NCBI GenBank assembly: GCA_012517965.1 | Contig: JAAYTZ010000010.1 | Coordinates: 1 to 54,429, forward strand | DNA length: 54,429 nt | DNA from: Propionibacterium sp. | GTDB taxonomy: Bacteria > Actinomycetota > Actinomycetes > Propionibacteriales > Propionibacteriaceae | Reading direction: 5' to 3' | Shown here: one piece after another, positions 1-7,336 of the stretch | How the letters are laid out: each line of letters begins with the position of its first letter | Position numbering within the stretch: position 1 is the first letter of the stretch | Notes under the pieces: model-generated | Databases searched by the model: none | The model's input: only the letters and a program-made list of their open reading frames with translations | What the model was told of the DNA's origin: nothing | Made by a program: the position numbers and the translations under genes

Positions 1-68
1 CCACCATTCCCTCCCCAACCGCGACCAACCAACCCCCGCCCGGCCGACACGTTGACACAATCACCCCC

Positions 69-152
69 ATGCACCACCACCAGCCAGCCCTCCCGACCGC
101 CCTGATCACCGGAGCCACCCGCAACACCGGCCACGCCATCGGCGCCCGATGA
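69..152 (+). pseudogene. Short-chain dehydrogenase (SDR) N-terminal remnant
   Basis: An ATG opens 27 codons that read as the start of an SDR Rossmann fold. After a His/Pro-rich start it gives ALITGATRNTGHAIGAR, which holds the TGxxxxxG dinucleotide-binding turn and the following Ala-Ile. The frame ends at TGA, and the rplJ promoter follows within 20 bases, so the rest of an enzyme of roughly 250 residues is missing. A weak -10-like CACAAT lies 7 bases before the ATG. It is best read as a decayed gene end left beside the ribosomal operon. A functional 27-residue peptide is possible but has no support. The match is short, so confidence is moderate. Confidence 0.5.
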
Positions 153-167
153 TCCTGGGGCGGCGAT

Positions 168-197
168 TTGGTTCGAGTCGCACCGAGGCGGTAGAGT
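168..197 (+). promoter_or_regulatory. Candidate promoter of rplJ-rplL
   Basis: A -35-like TTGGTT (168-173) is separated by 18 bases from the -10 TAGAGT (192-197), which has the TAnnnT form of actinobacterial housekeeping promoters. The 16 bases GGTAGAGTGAGCGGGC (190-205) recur exactly in front of secY at 36109-36124. Transcription would start near 204 and produce a leader of about 170 bases. The -35 is only a partial match. Confidence 0.55.
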
Positions 198-375
198 GAG
201 CGGGCCGAAGACCGCTGGTTTCGGTCCGGGTGACCGGATCGAAGAAACCCCGCGCAGGTGAAAGGTTCAGAGCACTGCACCTCGCTGCAGTTCTTGATTC
301 CCCGTTCGCCGGCGCGACCGGGGTTTTTTCTTGCCAGGGACTTCGGGCTGACGCAATAGGAAGTGGAGGAGACCC
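198..375 (+). promoter_or_regulatory. rplJ 5' leader, probable L10-binding autoregulatory RNA
   Basis: The 5' untranslated region of rplJ is about 170 bases and can form several paired segments. These include a stem just after the promoter (AGCGG at 199-203 with CCGCT a little downstream) and GTCCGGGTGACCGGAT near 226-241. It ends in an attenuator hairpin with six T residues (300-329), followed by the ribosome-binding site GTGGAGGAG before ATG 376. In other bacteria L10(L12)4 binds such a leader and represses rplJL. That this leader does the same is inferred from position and the attenuator; I could not match a covariance model. Confidence 0.55.
300..329 (+). terminator. Intrinsic attenuator in the rplJ leader
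   Basis: CCCCG (300-304) pairs with CGGGG (319-323), with a GC-rich inner stem possible in the loop. Six T residues follow directly (324-329). This is a classic Rho-independent terminator shape, yet it sits between the promoter and the rplJ start 46 bases downstream, so it most likely acts as a conditional attenuator. T tracts are rare in this GC-rich window, which makes it stand out. Confidence 0.65.
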
Positions 376-1050
376 ATGGCGAAGCCGGACAAGGCCGCAG
401 CGGTCGCGGAGATCAGGGAGCAGTTCGCTTCCTGCGACGCCGCCGTGCTGACCGAGTACCGCGGTCTCACCGTGAAGAGCCTGAAGGAGTTTCGTCGGGC
501 TCTCGGTGAGAACGCCACCTATGCCGTCACGAAGAACACGCTGACCAAGATCGCGGCCCGGGAGGCCGGCATCGACGGGCTGGATGACCAGCTCGCCGGG
601 CCGACCGCCATCGCGTTCATCCGCGGTGACGTCGCCACCGCGGCCAAGGGAATCCGTGACTTCGCGAAGGCCAATCCGCTTCTGGTCATCAAGGGAGGTG
701 TGCTGGACGGTCGCGTCCTCGACGCCGAGGCGGTCAAGAAGTTGGCCGACCTCGAGTCGCGTGAGGTGCTGCTCGCCAAGCTCGCCGGGGCGCTGCAGGG
801 CACCCTGCAGCAGGCCGTCTACCTGTTCGCCGCTCCGCTCGCCCAGGCCGCTCGCGCCCTGGGTGCCTTGGAGCAGGCGGCGGGGGAGAACCCGTCCCTC
901 ATCGGAGGCGCCGGTGCGGCGTCCGCCAAGGACCAGAAGCCCGAGACCGCCGAGGCCACCTCGGCAACCCCTGCCGAGGACGACGCCCCGGCAACCGATG
1001 CAGCGCCCGCTGCGGAGGCCACCGACACCGCGGCTGACGCTGCAGAGTAA
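376..1050 (+). CDS. rplJ: 50S ribosomal protein L10
   Basis: A 224-residue L10. It anchors the L7/L12 dimers on the ribosomal stalk base, where translation factors are recruited. The first 170 or so residues match the family: an N-terminal rRNA-binding domain starting [17 protein letters not shown], the TEYRGLTV strand, then the long helix that carries L12. From about residue 180 it has an extra Ala/Glu/Asp/Thr-rich acidic tail of about 45 residues, absent from the roughly 165-residue E. coli protein; such tails occur in other actinobacteria. The ATG has a strong GGAGGAG site 6 bases upstream. rplL follows after 17 bases. Expression is probably controlled by the upstream leader and attenuator. 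Confidence 0.97.
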   Translation: MAKPDKAAAVAEIREQFASCDAAVLTEYRGLTVKSLKEFRRALGENATYAVTKNTLTKIAAREAGIDGLDDQLAGPTAIAFIRGDVATAAKGIRDFAKANPLLVIKGGVLDGRVLDAEAVKKLADLESREVLLAKLAGALQGTLQQAVYLFAAPLAQAARALGALEQAAGENPSLIGGAGAASAKDQKPETAEATSATPAEDDAPATDAAPAAEATDTAADAAE

Positions 1051-1067
1051 CTGAAAGGACGCCAACA

Positions 1068-1457
1068 ATGGCCAAGCTCACCAACGAAGAGCTCCTTGAG
1101 GCTTTCAAGGAGATGACCCTGATCGAGCTCTCCGAGTTCGTGAAGCAGTTCGAGGACACCTTCGGCGTGACCGCCGCCGCTCCGGTGGCCGTCGCCGCCG
1201 CTGCCCCCGGCGCCCCGGCTGCCGCCGAGGAGGAGGAAGAGGTCAGCAACGAGGTGGACGTGATCCTCGTCTCCGCCGGCGACAAGAAGATCCAGGTCAT
1301 CAAGGAGGTGCGCGCCCTGACCAGCCTGGGCCTGAAGGAGGCCAAGGATCTCGTCGAGGCCGCCCCCAAGGCCGTCCTGGAGAAGGTCACCCGCGAGGCC
1401 GCCGCCAAGGCCAAGGAGCAGCTCGAAGCTGCCGGCGCGGCCGTCGAGGTCAAGTGA
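1068..1457 (+). CDS. rplL: 50S ribosomal protein L7/L12
   Basis: A 129-residue L7/L12, the multi-copy stalk protein that contacts EF-Tu, EF-G and IF-2. Its N-terminal dimerisation helices (about 1-35) include [17 protein letters not shown]. An Ala/Pro-rich hinge (about 36-55) is followed by an acidic EEEEEV stretch. The C-terminal factor-binding domain (about 60-129) contains [20 protein letters not shown]. The site GAAAGGA precedes the ATG. It is the second gene of the rplJ operon and ends at a long palindromic terminator, so rpoB is not co-transcribed from here. Unlike in streptomycetes, rpoB does not follow; a 5.5-kb accessory block intervenes. Confidence 0.98.
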   Translation: MAKLTNEELLEAFKEMTLIELSEFVKQFEDTFGVTAAAPVAVAAAAPGAPAAAEEEEEVSNEVDVILVSAGDKKIQVIKEVRALTSLGLKEAKDLVEAAPKAVLEKVTREAAAKAKEQLEAAGAAVEVK

Positions 1458-1482
1458 TCCCGAGCGCCGAGCGCTGACCACC

Positions 1483-1514
1483 GCGAAGGCGGGCCCGATC
1501 GGGCCCGCCTTCGC
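1483..1514. terminator. Bidirectional terminator after rplL
   Basis: A 32-base perfect palindrome: GCGAAGGCGGGCCCG pairs with CGGGCCCGCCTTCGC around a two-base centre. It lies 25 bases after the rplL stop, with a short CCCATTT tail. The convergent glycosyltransferase gene ends about 110 bases further on, so it can serve both strands. Confidence 0.8.
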
Positions 1515-1623
1515 CCATTTCACGTCCGCCACCCTGCGCCGTCCAGCCTCCCCCGTGCTCGGAGAGGACGAGAAGGCCTGTCCAGCCGCTCGTGGGAAGG
1601 AACGGGCGGGGACAAGGGTGGGG

Positions 1624-2709
1624 TCAGGGTGCACTCCGTCCTGTCGCGGCCGCCCGGCGAGGGGGGATGGGGTCTGACGCCGCTGGGGCGACGGTAGAGG
1701 CGGGGTTCCGGAACACGGACCGGCGCTGGATCGCGTAACCGACCAGGAAGAGCAAGGCCTCCACCGCGAGCTTGGCCGGCACCAGGGGCGCGCCAGCCAC
1801 GTCGACCAGGAGGGTGAGCAGCGTGTAGTTGGCGGCGATCACGCCGGTCGCCAGCAGTGCGTAGCGTCGGAGCGCCTGTCCGACATTCCCTCGATCAGCG
1901 AAGACCAGATCTCGATTGAGGCGGAAGTTCGCCGCCGCACTCGCGATCCGGGCCGACACGACCGCCAGGAGGAGGTTGCCAGTGAGGGCATCAAGGAGCA
2001 GCACCCCGGCCCAGTCGAGCCCGGCGGACGCCAGCGAGGCGCCCGCGAACCGAAGCAGTGGCGCGTAGATGCGCAGGGCGTCCCGGATGGGGCGGAAGTG
2101 GGACGACGCGTTGTCGTCGAGGTAGATGGTCTCGATGGGGATCTCGTGCACCCGCACCCCTGCGGCCTTCGCCTCGAACAGCAGGTTCGCCTCGTACTCG
2201 AACCGCGTGCCTTCGACCCGGCCGAGCCACCCCAGCAGATCCGCAGGATACGCGCGGAGGCCGGTCTGGGTGTCATGGATCGCGAGTCCGGTGGCGAACC
2301 GGAATACCCACCGGCTGACCGTGTTGCCGAACCGGCTCCGCGCCGGCACGTTGCCGGTGAAACGGCGTCCGCCCAAGACCATGGTGCCGGGAGCGACCTC
2401 TGCGGCTGCGCGCAGGATGTCGACCGGGGTGTGCTGGCCGTCGCAATCGGCGCAGACGACAGTCTCCCCCGGGCAACGCTCGGACGCCCACGCGAACCCG
2501 CTCTTGAGGGCAGCCCCCTTGCCGCGGTTGGTGGCGAAGCGGAGGACGTGCGCGCCCGCGTCCGTGGCGACCTGGAACAGCCCGTCGAATGCCGCCCCGG
2601 AGCCGTCGTCCACGACGAGAATGGACGCCTCGGGCGCGGCCGCGCCGATTTCTCGGACCAACTGGACCAGCCGGAGGTCGGGTTCGTAGGCGGGGACGAG
2701 GATCAGCAC
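1624..2709 (-). CDS. Family 2 glycosyltransferase fused to a GtrA-like membrane domain
   Basis: 361 residues in two parts. Residues 1-225 form a GT-A glycosyltransferase of the dolichol/undecaprenol-phosphate sugar synthase type: ILVPAYEP at the start, nucleotide-binding VVDDGS (D34-D35), the NRGKGAALKSGF loop and metal-binding DCDGQH (88-93). Residues about 235-345 form a four-helix GtrA-like domain, a family thought to flip lipid-linked sugars, and the protein ends in a Pro/Arg-rich tail. Together these could make and translocate a polyprenyl-phosphate sugar for envelope glycosylation (family knowledge; the sugar is unknown). The GTG start lies two bases after the stop of the phosphodiester glycosidase, so the pair is an operon. 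Any longer N-terminus would overlap that gene out of frame and looks non-coding. Confidence 0.88.
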   Translation of the reverse strand: MLILVPAYEPDLRLVQLVREIGAAAPEASILVVDDGSGAAFDGLFQVATDAGAHVLRFATNRGKGAALKSGFAWASERCPGETVVCADCDGQHTPVDILRAAAEVAPGTMVLGGRRFTGNVPARSRFGNTVSRWVFRFATGLAIHDTQTGLRAYPADLLGWLGRVEGTRFEYEANLLFEAKAAGVRVHEIPIETIYLDDNASSHFRPIRDALRIYAPLLRFAGASLASAGLDWAGVLLLDALTGNLLLAVVSARIASAAANFRLNRDLVFADRGNVGQALRRYALLATGVIAANYTLLTLLVDVAGAPLVPAKLAVEALLFLVGYAIQRRSVFRNPASTVAPAASDPIPPRRAAATGRSAP

Positions 2710-2711
2710 GG

Positions 2712-3677
2712 TCAGTTCCCCACGTAGAGGATGTCGCTCGTGCCGCGCTCCCGGCCGGTGCCGAGCGGCTTGTTGGCCACGGAGCCGTCGAAGAACATGG
2801 TCGACGAACCCCCGCCGTCCAGGTTGTAGGCGACCTGGGCACCGAGCCCCACGAAGATCCCGGCGAACTCCGTCATGGTCACGCCGCGGCTGTAACCGGG
2901 GCTGCGTCCGTCCACGACCACCGCGACCAGATGGTTCGGGGCCACCATCCCGATGCCGGTGCGGGGCTGAAGTCCCTGGATCGAGTGGTTGCCGATGTTG
3001 GTGTCGATCTCGATCGCGTCGATGCCGGCGATCACCGAGGAGTTCTCGACGATGCCAGGGCCGAAGGAGAGGGTGTGCCACACCCCGTCCGCGATCAGCC
3101 GTGCGGCGCTGGTGGCGGTCTCGTCGAACAGCCGCAGCGTGCCGTCCCGGCCGACGGCCAGGCCTTGGCGCGCCCCCTTGTCGCGGAAGGCGGCTCCGTT
3201 GCGGATCACGATGCCCGTGTTCCGGAACCCGTAGTAGTCGCCGTTGATCGCCCACCGGGCGTTGTTCTGCTTCGCGATGGTCGAGGTGTTGGCGATGACG
3301 TTCTGCCCGAACGTGTCAGCGGCGAAGGCCGCCCTCAGGTCCGTGCCGGCACCCAGGGTGAGATCCGCCACGAAGGAGGTGACGGTCGAGGAGCCGGAGC
3401 CCGTCACGACCTTCGTCACCGAGACCCTGGTGCCACCCGAGGAGGGCGGAGTGGCGGAGTTGGCCGTGGCGGTTGTGCCGGCTGCCTTGGTGGCGGCGGA
3501 GGCATCCGTCTGCCACTGGGTCGAGGCGTTGGTCACCTCGGGGTGCTCGATCACGAAGCGGTCGAGGGCCCACGCGGTGCCGGCGCCGCCAGTGGCCACC
3601 ACACCGACCGCCCCGCCGAGCAGGGCGCGTCGGCTGAGCCGGCGGCCGCTCATCCCGGTTGCGGTTCTGTTCGTCAT
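2712..3677 (-). CDS. Secreted phosphodiester glycosidase (NAGPA domain)
   Basis: 321 residues. The N-terminus has an arginine-rich stretch (GRRLSRRALLGG) then a hydrophobic segment ending AWAL, which looks like a Tat-type export signal with its single-helix anchor. A linker rich in Ala/Thr (about 45-85) leads to a phosphodiester glycosidase domain (about 90-321) with INGDYYGF, VVVDGRSPG, GVTMTEFA and the signature LDGGGSSTMFFDG. The family removes a sugar from a sugar-1-phosphate diester; the mammalian relative uncovers mannose-6-phosphate. A bacterial role in trimming phospho-linked surface sugars is inference. ATG 3677 was chosen; the upstream TTG at 3689 and ATG at 3653 are alternatives. 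It is followed two bases later by the GT2-GtrA gene. Confidence 0.85.
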   Translation of the reverse strand: MTNRTATGMSGRRLSRRALLGGAVGVVATGGAGTAWALDRFVIEHPEVTNASTQWQTDASAATKAAGTTATANSATPPSSGGTRVSVTKVVTGSGSSTVTSFVADLTLGAGTDLRAAFAADTFGQNVIANTSTIAKQNNARWAINGDYYGFRNTGIVIRNGAAFRDKGARQGLAVGRDGTLRLFDETATSAARLIADGVWHTLSFGPGIVENSSVIAGIDAIEIDTNIGNHSIQGLQPRTGIGMVAPNHLVAVVVDGRSPGYSRGVTMTEFAGIFVGLGAQVAYNLDGGGSSTMFFDGSVANKPLGTGRERGTSDILYVGN

Positions 3678-3855
3678 GGCTCCAGCCAAGCCATGGGGGC
3701 TTTGAAAGGGCTGTGCATCGTCTGCGCAACGGCCATGACGTGGCTAGGCCGAACACGCCCCAGGCTCACAGGGCCGGGTCAGGGACGACACAGGAACCCC
3801 ACAGACTCCGATGGGGGAATGGAGACGTCGAAAGCCGCCGAGCCGAGGAGCAGCC

Positions 3856-4449
3856 ATGCTCACCACGACCGCCCTGCTGTACCTGGCCAATGTCGGGTCG
3901 ATCCTGTTCCTGACTTTGGGGCTGTACTTCCCGCGGCATCGTCGGCGTGACCTCGTGGTCGCCTACCTGGGAGTGAACATCGGCATCATGGCCGTCAGTT
4001 CCGTCCTCCTCTCCACGGCGGTGGGGGCAGGGCTCGGGCTCGGCCTGTTCGGGGTGCTCTCGATCATCCGCCTCCGGTCCGACGAGTTGGCGCAGCACGA
4101 GATCGCCTACTACTTCAGCGCCTTGGCCCTGGGCCTCCTGAGCGGGCTGGGGGCCGAGCCGGTGATGGCCCTCAGCCTGATGGCCGTCGTCGTCGCGGGC
4201 ATGTTCGTGGCCGACCACCCGCTTCTGCTGCGCGGCTACCGCCGCGAGGTGGTCGTCATCGATCGCGCGATGTCGGACCGGGCGGCCATCACAGCACACC
4301 TGGAGCAGCGGCTGGGCGGCCGGGTCCACCACATCAGCGTGCAGAAACTCGACCTCGTGAACGACACCACCTGGGTCGACGTCCGCTACCGCGAGACCGC
4401 CCCTGCGGTGGCCGGCGACCAGTCCGAGCGGATCGAGTCCGCCCGATGA
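3856..4449 (+). CDS. DUF4956 family membrane protein
   Basis: 197 residues with hydrophobic segments at about 3-24, 33-65 and 85-125, and a cytoplasmic C-terminal domain with VVVIDRAM and the ending VDVRYRET. The signature RHRRRDLVVAYLGVNIGIMA and the GLGLFGVLSIIRLRSDE stretch identify DUF4956. The function is unknown. Across bacteria this family is commonly found beside VTC-domain polyphosphate-polymerase-like proteins, which is the case here: the VTC gene overlaps by four bases (ATGA). ATG 3856 was preferred over upstream in-frame starts because GAGGAG lies five bases before it. It is divergent from the phosphodiester glycosidase gene; the 178-base gap holds no promoter I can defend. Confidence 0.85.
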   Translation: MLTTTALLYLANVGSILFLTLGLYFPRHRRRDLVVAYLGVNIGIMAVSSVLLSTAVGAGLGLGLFGVLSIIRLRSDELAQHEIAYYFSALALGLLSGLGAEPVMALSLMAVVVAGMFVADHPLLLRGYRREVVVIDRAMSDRAAITAHLEQRLGGRVHHISVQKLDLVNDTTWVDVRYRETAPAVAGDQSERIESAR

Positions 4450-5213
4450 TCGGCAGCCCGCAGCTGGACCTGGACGCCTGCGAGCCGGTGACGCTCGCCG
4501 ACCTCAACGCCGTCGCCGCCCTGCTGACCCGCGTCGACCGGAAGTACGTCCTCACCACACCGGCCGCCGACGCCTTCGCCGCAGGGCTGCCCGCGGGCGT
4601 CCGGATTCTCGAGATCGACGGTCGCCGGACGTTCCGCTATGCCTCCACGTACTTCGACACGGAGAGGTTGACTTGTTACCTCGACACCGCCCACCGGCGA
4701 CGGAAGCGCTTCAAGGTGCGTTCGCGGACCTACCTGGACAGCGGGGCGCGTTTCCTCGAGGTCAAGACGCGGCGCGGCAGCGCGACGGTCAAGCGGCGGA
4801 CGCCGTGGCCCGACTCGGGCCCGGGCCTTGCTGCCGCCGGGATGTCCTTCATCGGTGACACCCTCGCCGAGGACCGGATCCGGCTGACGGGCGCCCTCCG
4901 CCCCACGCTCCGCGTCACCTACGTGCGGTCGACCTTCCTGCTCCCCCAGGGGAGCGGCCGGGCGACCATCGACAGCGGGCTCCGCTGGGTGGACCTGCGC
5001 AGCGGGGTCGAGTTCGCAGTCCCCGGCCTGTCCATCGTGGAGACCAAGTCCGGATCCGGCCCGTCCGCGGCCGATCGGCTCCTGTGGCAGTCCGGGCACC
5101 GGCCCGCCGCGGTGTCGAAGTACGCCACCGGCCTTGCCGCCCTCCGACCAGAACTGCCCAGGAACAGGTGGCACCGGCTTCTTCGCAGCGCGCCGTTCCT
5201 CGGCCCCGGCTGA
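4446..5213 (+). CDS. VTC-domain (polyphosphate polymerase-like) protein
   Basis: 255 residues matching the catalytic tunnel domain of the yeast vacuolar transporter chaperone. Family hallmarks run in order: TRVDRKYVL near residue 30, ASTYFDTERLTCYL near 70, the basic run RRRKRFKVRSRTYLDSG near 82-98, FLEVKTR, LRVTYVR, ATIDSGLRW, IVETKSG and the ending AVSKYATG. These Arg/Lys/Glu side chains line the tunnel that makes polyphosphate from ATP in the yeast enzyme. Unlike VTC4 it lacks SPX and membrane domains; its DUF4956 partner may supply the membrane part. Translationally coupled to that gene. Polymerase activity is inferred, and some family members may use other nucleoside triphosphates or products. 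Confidence 0.82.
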   Translation: MIGSPQLDLDACEPVTLADLNAVAALLTRVDRKYVLTTPAADAFAAGLPAGVRILEIDGRRTFRYASTYFDTERLTCYLDTAHRRRKRFKVRSRTYLDSGARFLEVKTRRGSATVKRRTPWPDSGPGLAAAGMSFIGDTLAEDRIRLTGALRPTLRVTYVRSTFLLPQGSGRATIDSGLRWVDLRSGVEFAVPGLSIVETKSGSGPSAADRLLWQSGHRPAAVSKYATGLAALRPELPRNRWHRLLRSAPFLGPG

Positions 5214-5250
5214 CCCCCCGACAACCTCACCACATTCGTAGGAGACCGAC

Positions 5251-7014
5251 ATGTTGCGAAACCGACTCATCGCCTCGCTGGCCGCCGTGGCCACCGGCGC
5301 CATCCTCACCGGCTGCACCTCGGTCGGGGTGACGCTGCCGGGCACGAGCACCCACAACTCCACCACGAGCGCGGGCGCCACCCCCGGCAGCGCCACCTCG
5401 CTGGCCGGCACCGCCGGCATCTCGGTGGCTGCTGCTCGCGCCGAGAACGCCGCCCCGGATGCGGCCGACACCGCGTGGGACTCGTCGGCAGCCACGACGA
5501 TCACGCTCAGCGGGAGCGGCGCGACGGCGTCCGGCCCCGGGGTGACCGTCGACGGCGGCACCGTCACCATCACCGCAGGCGGAACGTACGTCCTCACCGG
5601 CACGCTGAACGGGCAGGTCGTGGTCGAGTCCGGATCCGCGGACGAAGTCAAGATCGTGCTCGAGGGGGCCACGATCGCGTCGAGCACCGGACCCGCTCTG
5701 ACCTTCGCGGACGCCGGCGAGGCGGTCGTCGTCCTCGCGGAGGGGACGACCAACGCCCTCACGGATGCCACCACCTACACCGACACGGCCGACGACGCCC
5801 CGAACGCAGCCCTCTACTCGAAGGCCGACCTGACGATCGGAGGGGCCGGCTCGCTCACCGTCAACGGACGCGCCAACGACGGCATCGCCGGCGCCGACGG
5901 GCTGGTCATCACGGGCGGGACGATCGCCGTCACGGCGGCCGACGACGGAATCCGAGGCAAGGACCACCTGGTCGTCACCGGGGGCAACGTGACCGTCGAG
6001 GCGGGCGGCGACGCACTGAAGTCCACCAACGAGGCGGACGCGGACTCCGGCTACATCGACATCTCCGGGGGGACACTGACCCTGACCTCGGGCACCGATG
6101 GGCTGGACGCCTTCACCGACGTCATCGTCTCCGGCGGCACGGTCACCGTGCGGTCCGGTGGCGGCGCGGCGGCCAAGGTCGGCTCGGACGCCTCGGCGAA
6201 GGGGATCAAGGGCGGAAGCAACGTCGTCCTCGGCGGAGGGACCATCTCGGTCGACGCCGCCGACGACGCCGTGCACTCCAATTCGGTCGTCTCGGTGGCC
6301 GGCGGCACTCTCACCCTCGCCAGCGGCGACGATGGCATCCACGCCGAGTCGAGCCTCACCCTCGGCGACGCCCGGGTCACCATCACTCGATCGTACGAAG
6401 GGCTCGAGGCGCAGAACATCACTGTGGCGGGCGGCACCACCGACGTGACCGCCACCGACGACGGGCTCAACGTCTCCGCGGCCGCCGCGGCCGCCACGGC
6501 TCAAGGCCGCGGGGGAGGCGGAATGAGCCAGGTGATCGACGGCCTGGTCAGCGTGAGCGGCGGCACGCTGACGATCCATGCCGGCGGTGACGGCTTCGAT
6601 TCGAACGGGGACGCGGTCATCACCGGCGGCACCGTGATCGTCGACGGACCCCTCAGCAACGGCAACGGCGCCCTCGACGTGAACGGGGCCTTCACGATCA
6701 GCGGCGGGACCCTGCTGGCGGTGGGTTCGGCGGGCATGGCCGAGACCCCGGACGCCTCATCCCCCCAGGGCTGGCTGCAGGCCAGCGTCACCGGTGCCGC
6801 CGGAAGCAGGATCGAGGTCCTGGCGGGATCGACGGTCATCGCCGAGTACACGGCGGGGAAGGACTTCGCGAACCTCGTGTACTCCTCCCCCGAGATCACC
6901 AGGGGCCAGCAGTACACCGTGGCGGTGAACGGGCAGGCGACGACCGTCGCGGCGGGAACGGTCACCGGCGGCGGGATGCGTGGCCCCGGGAGCCTGGGCG
7001 GCCCGCGCGGGTGA
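5251..7014 (+). CDS. DUF4353-type beta-helical carbohydrate-binding lipoprotein
   Basis: 587 residues. A lipoprotein signal (about 1-22) ends in LTGC with C22 as the lipidated residue. A short linker precedes repeated segments of about 25-40 residues, each with GG-T-hydrophobic strands and an Asp-Asp-Gly-Ile type turn (DDGIRGKD, DDAVHSN, DDGIHAES, DDGLNVS). This is the hallmark of the DUF4353 right-handed beta-helix. The C-terminal part after about residue 480 carries GGTLLAVGSAGMAE and ends in a Gly/Arg-rich tail. It starts 37 bases after the VTC gene with a GTAGGAGA site, so it probably belongs to the same operon. The family is annotated as carbohydrate-binding; the ligand here is unknown. 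It would sit on the outer face of the membrane. Confidence 0.83.
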   Translation: MLRNRLIASLAAVATGAILTGCTSVGVTLPGTSTHNSTTSAGATPGSATSLAGTAGISVAAARAENAAPDAADTAWDSSAATTITLSGSGATASGPGVTVDGGTVTITAGGTYVLTGTLNGQVVVESGSADEVKIVLEGATIASSTGPALTFADAGEAVVVLAEGTTNALTDATTYTDTADDAPNAALYSKADLTIGGAGSLTVNGRANDGIAGADGLVITGGTIAVTAADDGIRGKDHLVVTGGNVTVEAGGDALKSTNEADADSGYIDISGGTLTLTSGTDGLDAFTDVIVSGGTVTVRSGGGAAAKVGSDASAKGIKGGSNVVLGGGTISVDAADDAVHSNSVVSVAGGTLTLASGDDGIHAESSLTLGDARVTITRSYEGLEAQNITVAGGTTDVTATDDGLNVSAAAAAATAQGRGGGGMSQVIDGLVSVSGGTLTIHAGGDGFDSNGDAVITGGTVIVDGPLSNGNGALDVNGAFTISGGTLLAVGSAGMAETPDASSPQGWLQASVTGAAGSRIEVLAGSTVIAEYTAGKDFANLVYSSPEITRGQQYTVAVNGQATTVAAGTVTGGGMRGPGSLGGPRG

Positions 7015-7027
7015 GCCTGCGATCTTC

Positions 7028-7063
7028 ACGGCCGGTCCCGGCGGCGACGTCGGGACCGGCCGT
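7028..7063 (+). terminator. Terminator after the DUF4353 lipoprotein gene
   Basis: ACGGCCGGTCCCG (7028-7040) pairs perfectly with CGGGACCGGCCGT (7051-7063) around a 10-base loop, 13 bases after the stop codon. It closes the DUF4956-VTC-lipoprotein operon before the rpoB leader. Confidence 0.75.
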
Positions 7064-7093
7064 TCGCGGGCTGCGGCTTCGGCGCTCGAGTGG

Positions 7094-7121
7094 TGAAAAC
7101 GCCCCGCGGTGGCGCTATGCT
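7094..7121 (+). promoter_or_regulatory. Candidate upstream promoter of rpoB (P1)
   Basis: A -10 TATGCT (7116-7121) lies 16 bases after a poor -35 TGAAAA (7094-7099). The 8-base core CTATGCTC is repeated at the second candidate 118 bases downstream. It lies in the 322-base gap between the lipoprotein gene and rpoB, which otherwise holds only the terminator and the leader. Confidence 0.35.
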
Positions 7122-7209
7122 CGGCCCAACGCACCGAGGCTAGGGACGCGACCGGAGTCGCTCGCATCCCGGGGCGTGTCCGACCGCGTCCGGGACCGGC
7201 AGGTTCGGT

Positions 7210-7239
7210 TTGCGCGGGGCCGGTGGCCGGGACTATGCT
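7210..7239 (+). promoter_or_regulatory. Candidate proximal promoter of rpoB (P2)
   Basis: TTGCGC (7210-7215), an 18-base spacer, then TATGCT (7234-7239). The predicted transcript starts near 7246, giving a leader of about 90 bases. Within that leader CCCGTG (7263-7268) can pair with CACGGG (7277-7282), forming a small hairpin before the ribosome-binding site AGGAAGGA. Confidence 0.45.
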
Positions 7240-7336
7240 CAGGCTTTGCCCCTCTTGACGACCCGTGGCACTTGACACGGGCCGTTTCGCATGCAAAGAA
7301 CCGCTTTGCCCGGGTCTTGAGGAAGGACACCGAACC

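Noticed and set aside
52-57. TTGACA near the left edge as a strong -35 box
   Set aside because: No TAnnnT follows at 16-19 bases; the region runs into the SDR remnant.
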